NCBI GenBank assembly: GCA_029565915.1
Contig: JAKQNG010000144.1
Coordinates: 1 to 35,977 of the forward strand
DNA from: Deltaproteobacteria bacterium
Lineage (GTDB): Bacteria > Myxococcota_A > Polyangia > JAAYKL01
Reading direction: 5' to 3'
DNA length: 35,977 bases
In this document: positions 30,781 through 35,977 of the stretch, piece after piece
How the letters are laid out: each line of letters starts with the position of its first letter
How positions within the stretch are numbered: the stretch's first letter is position 1
The notes under the pieces: model-generated
Told to the model about the DNA's origin: nothing
The model's input: only the letters and a program-made list of their open reading frames with translations
The model's database searches: none
Translations under genes and position numbers: made by a program

Positions 30781-32904
30781 ATGCATTTCATCATTCTGGC
30801 TCTATTGCTCGCATCCTGCGCCGATCCGTCAAACGGCGGGGAGAGCGACGCGGACAGCGACAGCGACACGGACAGCGACACCGACGGCGACACCGACGGC
30901 GACACCGATACCGACGGTGACAGCGATACGGACGGCGACACGGACACTGACACCGATGGCGACACCGACGGCGATGCGGACTGGGTGCTGGACGACAGCG
31001 CCACCCTGGACGACAGCGTTCCGTCCTGGCCGGCCATCGCCAATCCCGTTGCGCCCACCGGATTCTGGGGCGACGTGGACGGGCCCCGTCCCACCAACAC
31101 CTGGTGGCTGGGCTTTGTGCTGGAAGGGGGCGACGCCACGGTGTTTCCCTATCCTTACTATGTGCGGGCAGCGGCGGACGGGATTGACGCCGGGCTGCCC
31201 CACCTCATCACGGCGCAGAATTCCGTGCAGACGGGCGTGGCCGACTGGGTGCGCCTGGGTTCGGTCCAGACCCCGGACAGCCGGGCCGTGTCCGATTGGG
31301 ACGACCTGTCGGTGACCATGACCTGGTCGGCGGCGGCGGGCACCATGTCGGCGCCGGTGGTCAGCGGCATGCCCTACGTCACGATGATCTATGACGGGCT
31401 CACGCCTTCTGTGGGCCTCGGGGGCCTCACCGGCACGGGAACGCGCTTTGCCGTGGAGGAAGAGGGCGTCGACTGGATGGTGTACACCTCGCAGGAGGTG
31501 ACCTTTGCGGGCGGCGTTGCATCCGCGCCGTTGACGGGCTGGGTGCGCATGGCCGTGCTGCCGGAGGGCGCGTCCGCGGCCATCCTCGACGACCATGCGG
31601 CGGCCGTGGTGCGCGGAGGCCACGTGGCACTCTCCAGCGAAGGAAATACGGGCATCGTGGACCTGGTGTTCGACGCTGACGGCGGCACACCCCTGGTGAT
31701 GGCCCTGCCCCACCATCTGTCGCTGATGGCGGATGGCGCGGATGTGCGCGACCTGGAAATGGACACCATCAAAGGCACCGCCACGGCCGTGTCCGCCGCT
31801 ACCCTGTCTTTGCGCTACGATCTCGGCGAGGTGGGCTTTTCCGCACCCCGGGCCATCGATCCGGCCATGGACGCGGAGCTGCGCGTGGCGCTGGCGGACG
31901 ACGCGGACGAGAACCCGGCGGCGGCGGGGGACAGTGTGTACTGGGCCGGCAAGGATCTGTCCAAGCTGGCGCGGCTCGCCCTCATCGCGGACGAGCTGGG
32001 TGAAACGGCCATCCGCGACACCTTTGTGGATCGGCTGCAACCAAAGGTGGAGGCCTGGCTGGGGGACGACTCCCTGCTCGCCTATGACACCACCTGGAAG
32101 GGCGTGGTGAACAGCTGCGTCACCGACGACGTGAACTGCGATTTCGGGCAGGGCATCTACAGCGACCATCACTTTCACTACGGCTACCACGTGTATGCGG
32201 CGGCGGCCGTTGCCCATCTGGACAGCGCGTGGGGCGATACGTGGAAGGAGCGGGTGGAATGGCTCATCCGGGATTATGCGAATCCGTCCGCCGCGGATGC
32301 GTCGTTTCCCCGGTTCCGGCATTTCGATTTTTACGCGGGACATTCGTGGACCTCGGGCCTCATCAACTTCGGCTCGGGCCGCAACCAGGAATCCACCAGC
32401 GAGGCCGTACACGCCTACTACGCCGTGCAGCTCTGGGGCGAAGCCGCGGGCAGCGCGGACCTGCTGCAGGTGGGACGGATTCTGCGAATGGCCGAATCCA
32501 CGGGCGCGCAGACCTACTGGCAGATCCGGGACAACAGCGAGATTTACGACGCGCCGTTTTCGGACAACCCCTGCGTGGGCATCGTCTGGAACGACAAGGT
32601 GGACTTCGCCACCTGGTTCGGCACGGGCGACAACAACGAGTATATCGCGGGCATCCAGATGATCCCCATTACGCCGGCGTCCGAGGATCTGCTGAGCCCC
32701 CTGTGGGTGGCAGAAGCCTGGGACCGGCAGCTGGAAACCATGGCGGAAAACGTGCCGGCGGACAGCGGCTGGCGGGACTTCATCGCCGGGGCGGTGGCGG
32801 GCTGGGACAGGGAGCTGGGCTGCGACATGATCCGCAGCCAGACGGGCCACGACGGCGGCAACACAAAGACCAACATGCTCCACTACTGCGCCACCAGACC
32901 CTGA
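30781..32904 (+). CDS. Lipoprotein GH81 endo-beta-1,3-glucanase
   Basis: A 707-residue surface enzyme expected to hydrolyse beta-1,3-glucans such as laminarin, curdlan or callose. The lipobox is LASC (Cys13). Residues 19-67 are an acidic DSD/DTDGD spacer. The GH81 domain follows: PTNTWWLGFVLEG, YPYYVRAAAD, AGKDLSKLARLALIADELGE-type helix, then the active-site region DFGQGIYSDHHFHYGYHVYA and GSGRNQESTSEAVHAYYAVQ. The Asp of DHHFHYG and the Glu residues of NQESTSEA are the family's catalytic candidates. ATG at 30781 is chosen over the longer frame to 30709 because GGAGG lies just ahead (30769-30773) and the signal peptide begins there. The Asp spacer links it to other lipoproteins in the window; it would make oligosaccharides at the cell surface. 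Confidence 0.93.
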   Translation: MHFIILALLLASCADPSNGGESDADSDSDTDSDTDGDTDGDTDTDGDSDTDGDTDTDTDGDTDGDADWVLDDSATLDDSVPSWPAIANPVAPTGFWGDVDGPRPTNTWWLGFVLEGGDATVFPYPYYVRAAADGIDAGLPHLITAQNSVQTGVADWVRLGSVQTPDSRAVSDWDDLSVTMTWSAAAGTMSAPVVSGMPYVTMIYDGLTPSVGLGGLTGTGTRFAVEEEGVDWMVYTSQEVTFAGGVASAPLTGWVRMAVLPEGASAAILDDHAAAVVRGGHVALSSEGNTGIVDLVFDADGGTPLVMALPHHLSLMADGADVRDLEMDTIKGTATAVSAATLSLRYDLGEVGFSAPRAIDPAMDAELRVALADDADENPAAAGDSVYWAGKDLSKLARLALIADELGETAIRDTFVDRLQPKVEAWLGDDSLLAYDTTWKGVVNSCVTDDVNCDFGQGIYSDHHFHYGYHVYAAAAVAHLDSAWGDTWKERVEWLIRDYANPSAADASFPRFRHFDFYAGHSWTSGLINFGSGRNQESTSEAVHAYYAVQLWGEAAGSADLLQVGRILRMAESTGAQTYWQIRDNSEIYDAPFSDNPCVGIVWNDKVDFATWFGTGDNNEYIAGIQMIPITPASEDLLSPLWVAEAWDRQLETMAENVPADSGWRDFIAGAVAGWDRELGCDMIRSQTGHDGGNTKTNMLHYCATRP
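30841..30981 (+). repeat. Asp-rich coding microsatellite of the GH81 spacer
   Basis: Imperfect 6-base units (GACAGC, GACACC, GACGGC) encode alternating Asp with Ser, Thr or Gly between the lipobox and the GH81 domain. Glycine is used here and not in the 28613 spacer. Confidence 0.8.
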
Positions 32905-32997
32905 CCTGACCCGGGGGAATTCATCCTTGAATCGCTGTCGGGCAAGGTGGTAAGACACGTCCACTGTCCGTTTCGAAAAACAGAATTCGAGGTGCAC

Positions 32998-34473
32998 ATG
33001 AACGGCCATCCGGGAGCAATGACACTGGGTTTCAATGAACCGCTGATTTTCGATCGCAGCGTGCCGGGTCGGGATGGCGCGTCTCTTCCCCGTCTGGACG
33101 TGCCGCAGGCGGATCCGGAACAGCTGTTTACGCCCGCCCTGTGCCGAAAACAGCCCGCTGCCCTGCCGGAGGTGAGCGAACCCGAAGTCGTCCGCCATTT
33201 CACGCGGCTCTCCACCTGGAACTTCGGCGTGGATCACGGCTTTTATCCGCTGGGTTCCTGCACGATGAAGTACAACCCGAAGCTGAATGAATGGGCAGCG
33301 CGTCTGCCCGGCTTTGCGTCGATGCATCCGGCCACGCCGACGCATCTGGCACAGGGCCCTCTGCAGCTCATGTGGGAACTGGAGCGGATGCTGGCGGAAA
33401 TCTCCGGCATGCACGCGGTGTCTCTTCAGCCTTCCGCCGGCGCCCACGGAGAACTCACCGCCCTCATGGTGATGCGCGCCGCATTGAAAAGGCGGGGGGA
33501 CGCGCGCAGGAAGGTGCTCATCCCGGACACGGCCCACGGCACGAATCCCGCCTCCGTCGCCCTGAACGGCTGGGAGGTGGTGCCCGTGCGTTCCACCGAC
33601 AAGGGGCTTCTCGACCCGGAATCCGTGCGGAGCGCCATGGCCAGTGACGTGGCGGCCCTCATGCTGACCAACCCCAACACCCTGGGGCTGTTTGAAAAGG
33701 ACATCGCGCGGATCTGCGCCATCGTCCACGAGGGCGGCGGCCTGGTATTCGGCGACGGCGCCAACCTGAACGCGATCCTGGGTCGGGCCCGGCCCGGGGA
33801 CTACGGTGTGGACGCCATGCAGTTCAACCTGCACAAGACGTTTTCCACGCCCCACGGCGGCGGCGGCCCCGGCAGCGGACCCATCGGCGTGGTGGCGGAG
33901 CTGGCGCCCTTCCTGCCCGCCCCGCGACCCGTCCGCCGCGACGATGGCACCTTTGCGCTGGAGCACCCCGGGGATGCCATCGGACGGGTGCGTTCGTTCT
34001 TCGGCAATTTCGGCATCATGGTGCGCGCCTATACCTATCTGCGGGAGCTGGGCGCGCCGGGCCTGAAGCAGGTGTCCGACATGGCGGTGCTGAACGCCAA
34101 CTACCTGCTGCACCTCATCCAGGAGCACTACCACGTGCCCTTCGGAGACGGTCGCTGCATGCACGAGGTGGTGGCCTGCGACCGGGACATGGCCAACGGC
34201 ATCTCCACCCTCGACGTGGCCAAGGGCCTCATCGATCGCGGCTTTCATCCGCCCACCGTGTACTTTCCGCTGGTGGTAAAAGGCGCCCTCATGTGCGAGC
34301 CGACGGAAACGGAAACCCGGGAAACCATCGAGGCATTTGCCGCCGCCCTCATCGACATCGCGCAACAGGCCGCAGCGGACCCGGACGCCCTCCACCATGC
34401 CCCGCAGCGGACGCGGATTTCACGCCTCGACGAAGCCACGGCCGCGCGCAGGCCGGTCCTGAAGGCACCCTGA
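32998..34473 (+). CDS. gcvPB: Glycine dehydrogenase (decarboxylating) subunit 2
   Basis: A 491-residue pyridoxal-phosphate enzyme, the C-terminal-half subunit of a split P protein in the glycine cleavage system, which takes CO2 from glycine and passes the aminomethyl group to the H protein. Conserved blocks are FYPLGSCTMKYNPK, LQPSAGAHGELT, DTAHGTNPASVA, NPNTLGLFE and the PLP-lysine segment NLHKTFSTPHGGGGPGSGP (Lys280). The ATG at 32998 has GAGGTG at 32989-32994. Two-subunit P protein is common in anaerobes and thermophiles. Its partner gcvPA, and gcvT and gcvH, are not in the window, so the subunits must be encoded elsewhere. No glycine riboswitch is seen in the 93-base gap. Confidence 0.95.
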   Translation: MNGHPGAMTLGFNEPLIFDRSVPGRDGASLPRLDVPQADPEQLFTPALCRKQPAALPEVSEPEVVRHFTRLSTWNFGVDHGFYPLGSCTMKYNPKLNEWAARLPGFASMHPATPTHLAQGPLQLMWELERMLAEISGMHAVSLQPSAGAHGELTALMVMRAALKRRGDARRKVLIPDTAHGTNPASVALNGWEVVPVRSTDKGLLDPESVRSAMASDVAALMLTNPNTLGLFEKDIARICAIVHEGGGLVFGDGANLNAILGRARPGDYGVDAMQFNLHKTFSTPHGGGGPGSGPIGVVAELAPFLPAPRPVRRDDGTFALEHPGDAIGRVRSFFGNFGIMVRAYTYLRELGAPGLKQVSDMAVLNANYLLHLIQEHYHVPFGDGRCMHEVVACDRDMANGISTLDVAKGLIDRGFHPPTVYFPLVVKGALMCEPTETETRETIEAFAAALIDIAQQAAADPDALHHAPQRTRISRLDEATAARRPVLKAP

Positions 34474-34520
34474 ACACCGGGGGTCGGATATCCGATTCCG
34501 GAAAACCAAGGAGTATTCAT

Positions 34521-35135
34521 ATGAAACGACCTGTCTTTATTATTGTCCTCGGCGCACTGGCATTCAGCCTTGTTTCGGCGCAGGCGGCCGCCTGGATGCC
34601 CGAAAAGCAGCTCCGCGTGCACCTGGAGAGCCACCTGCTCGAAGTGGCCACCGGCGAGGTGAATCCGGATGGGCCCGGCGAAGCGGATTTCGGCGAGGTG
34701 GAGATCGGCATCGGCATGGACAAGGGCGCCGTGGGTTTCGGCGTGACCCTGGGACCGGGCTTTGTGCTCGGCGGTCGGCTTATTCTGGGTCAGGAAACCG
34801 ACACGTGGGGCTTCGGAGACAACGAGTGGTTTGTGTGGTCCATCCTGCCCTACCTGGAATACGTGTGGCTCACGGGCATTGTGCGGCCCTTTGTCAAAGG
34901 CCAGCTCGGCATCGAGGGACTCCACGACGAAAACTATGACTTCTTCGGCATCCTGCTGGGCGCCGGCGGCGGCATCCACATCTTTCCCAACACGGACCGG
35001 CTGTCCCTGGACGTGAACGGCGACTTCACTTTCCGCTTCGGCGGCGGCGATGCCAACGACGACGCGGCGGGCGGCCATTTCAACCACTGGCGCTTTGCCT
35101 TCGCCATTGCCTTCGGCATTTCCGGCTGGTTCTGA
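34521..35135 (+). CDS. Small outer-membrane beta-barrel protein
   Basis: A 204-residue exported protein. The signal peptide MKRPVFIIVLGALAFSLVSAQA ends at an AxA-type site. The mature part alternates polar and hydrophobic residues (FGEVEIGIGMDKGAVGFGVTL, FVLGGRLIL, FGILLGAGGGIHIF, LSLDVNGDFTFRFGGG) and ends in aromatic Phe (AFGISGWF), the typical C-terminal barrel signal. It probably forms an 8-strand barrel in the outer membrane. No enzyme motif is seen. AAGGAG at 34508-34513 supports the ATG at 34521, although the frame is open upstream. It starts 48 bases after gcvPB on the same strand; cotranscription is possible but a functional link is unclear. Confidence 0.88.
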   Translation: MKRPVFIIVLGALAFSLVSAQAAAWMPEKQLRVHLESHLLEVATGEVNPDGPGEADFGEVEIGIGMDKGAVGFGVTLGPGFVLGGRLILGQETDTWGFGDNEWFVWSILPYLEYVWLTGIVRPFVKGQLGIEGLHDENYDFFGILLGAGGGIHIFPNTDRLSLDVNGDFTFRFGGGDANDDAAGGHFNHWRFAFAIAFGISGWF

Positions 35136-35177
35136 TCGGACAGCTGCACGTCTTCACGAAAAATTCCTGCCGTTCTG

Positions 35178-35302
35178 CGGCAAAGCGGATACGATATTCT
35201 TCAAGATGACAGAAACGAGGCGAATGAATAGAAGCGGCAACGGCTTTCACAAAGACGGAAAAGGGGCCTTTGTTTGTCCATGTTCACAACAAAACTGGTA
35301 AA
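35178..35302 (+). repeat. Interspersed ~125-bp repeat, copy 2
   Basis: This is the second copy of the segment at 20606-20730, with the same orientation, an exact 20-base core at 35200-35219 and matching GGAAAAGGG at 35257. It lies in the gap downstream of the barrel gene. One single-base length difference appears near its 3' end. Confidence 0.7.
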
Positions 35303-35334
35303 GTGCCCGAAGGAAACAGACGCAGCTTCAGGCC

Positions 35335-35772
35335 ATGAAACTATCAATCTGTCAGGTGTACGTGAAGGCCGGTGTCAGCTTCCCCTTTTCCCACGTTATG
35401 CAACGATGGGTCGGTGGAGAGCTATCCGTCCTGGTCACCCCCTCCGAGAAGTTCGTCAGGAAGTACGGCGAATACTCTAGCCTGGTCATATTCATGAGCG
35501 CGGAACGTGGGACGCGTAAGAATCGCGTTGTCGGGCCAGGTGTCAACCGCAAAACACGGGATGTGGAGTACACCGTATTCCTTCCTTTCGACGTTGTTAC
35601 CAGGGCGCCAAATGGTTGTCGCTCAGCCTTGGAGTTCTTGATGGATGGTATTGAATCTGTGCTCCGAAAGGCTGCGATAGAAGTCGCAGCGATCAGCTCG
35701 CAGCGAGATCGAATTATCGAAAAAGTCTGCCAAGACCCCGCGATGCTTTCTGCCCCGTGGTTACGGGAATAG
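35335..35772 (+). CDS. Hypothetical cytoplasmic protein
   Basis: A 145-residue protein with no recognised family. It has mixed beta-strands in the first half (MKLSICQVYVKAG, VTPSEKFVRKYG, YSSLVIFMSAE, RDVEYTVFLPFD) and an alpha-helical second half (SALEFLMDGIESVLRKAAI, QRDRIIEKV). No signal peptide or membrane segment. The ATG at 35335 has no strong ribosome site. Codon use is less GC-biased than the metabolic genes, and it is flanked by repeats, which fits an accessory gene; its size and setting are compatible with an immunity or defence-associated protein, but nothing in the sequence proves that. Confidence 0.65.
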   Translation: MKLSICQVYVKAGVSFPFSHVMQRWVGGELSVLVTPSEKFVRKYGEYSSLVIFMSAERGTRKNRVVGPGVNRKTRDVEYTVFLPFDVVTRAPNGCRSALEFLMDGIESVLRKAAIEVAAISSQRDRIIEKVCQDPAMLSAPWLRE

Positions 35773-35821
35773 TGCTGCAGTATTGTCCTGGTGTACTCGT
35801 CCAGCGAATTGACGGGCCAAC

Positions 35822-35846
35822 GAGATTGGGGTCGGAGATTGGGGTC
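35822..35846. repeat. 12-bp direct repeat with GGGGTCTGACC palindrome
   Basis: GAGATTGGGGTC occurs at 35822-35833 and 35835-35846, just 13 bp apart. The second copy runs into TGACC, giving a GGTC/GACC dyad typical of the GGGGTCAGACCCC-type ends seen around some Y1 transposase elements. Confidence 0.6.
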
Positions 35847-35870
35847 TGACCTTCATGGATCCCCACGAAT

Positions 35871-35975
35871 CTATCCATCGTTGACCTCCGTTACCTTCCT
35901 CAAATTGGCCAAGCTTTGTCGATGTTGTTCCGCTGTCATCTCGAAGCCGTCGCATAGCAACGCGCAGCCGAGATA
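35871..35975 (-). CDS. Partial minus-strand gene, C-terminal 34 codons
   Basis: A frame entering from the right edge ends at TAG (35871-35873) and reads YLGCALLCDGFEMTAEQHR, then SLANLRKVTEVNDG. It has a plausible helical, charged tail (EQHRQSLANLRKV). Too little is present to assign a family or confirm that it is coding; the competing frame on the same strand looks less natural. Confidence 0.35.
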   Translation of the reverse strand, partial: YLGCALLCDGFEMTAEQHRQSLANLRKVTEVNDG

Positions 35976-35977
35976 GA

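Noticed and set aside
32905-32997. Glycine riboswitch before gcvPB
   Set aside because: The gap is only 93 bases and shows no paired glycine-aptamer core.
30829-34398. 1189-codon minus-strand frame opposite GH81 and gcvPB
   Set aside because: Shadow frame from GC-rich codon bias; His/Arg/Gly/Val composition without domain signatures, spanning two well-supported genes.

Overview
The window is GC-rich DNA from a Gram-negative bacterium. It carries a TonB-dependent receptor, an outer-membrane beta-barrel, an MsbA-like exporter and many lipoproteins with Cys-rich, EF-hand-like or Gly-rich domains and Asp/Ser/Thr-repeat spacers. That mix resembles Myxococcota or deltaproteobacterial lineages. The short ThiC-type enzyme, an oxygen-sensitive BadF/HgdC-type ATPase and a split glycine decarboxylase subunit point to an anaerobic or microaerophilic habit. 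The lineage is inferred from gene content; no rRNA gene is present.

Layout. 1-3658: the end of trkA, then a tight four-gene cluster of a thiC-like gene, an unrecognised Cys-containing protein, an HgdC-like ATPase and an O6-alkylguanine-DNA alkyltransferase. 3719-8816: two overlapping paralogous lipoproteins with MopE-type motifs, a DUF1565-like segment and long Gly-rich tails. 9146-11497 (minus): an AAA/DUF4143 ATPase with a promoter and possible operator, and a lipoprotein. 11573-15201 (minus): a GH94 phosphorylase with a phased repeat upstream, an MBL-fold hydrolase and a small GYF-like protein. 15341-16438: a lipoprotein with two SRCR domains. 16468-20147 (minus): a TonB-dependent receptor followed by two lipoproteins, probably one uptake operon.

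20190-21642 is a mobile-element scar. It holds an internally deleted REP-type (Y1) transposase element with inverted ends, a solitary copy of one end, a remnant resembling the C-terminus of a DUF4143 ATPase, and a ~125 bp interspersed repeat with a second copy at 35178. Next come a sigma-70 family factor (minus), an operon of ABC exporter, HEAT-repeat protein and DUF362 protein, a 688-aa Cys-rich lipoprotein, a secreted GH81 endo-beta-1,3-glucanase, a lone gcvPB, a small outer-membrane barrel and hypothetical genes.

How the genes may work together. Surface GH81 would cut beta-1,3-glucan outside the cell and the cytosolic GH94 enzyme could phosphorolyse an imported beta-glucoside. At least four lipoproteins share one plan: lipobox, acidic D/S/T spacer, unrelated cargo (SRCR, Cys-rich repeats, GH81, unknown). 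The most unusual candidate system is the thiC-linked pair at 1636-3125. Its ATPase keeps both cluster-ligand cysteines of the 2-hydroxyacyl-CoA dehydratase activators, but no dehydratase lies nearby, so an ATP-driven electron donor serving another enzyme is possible.
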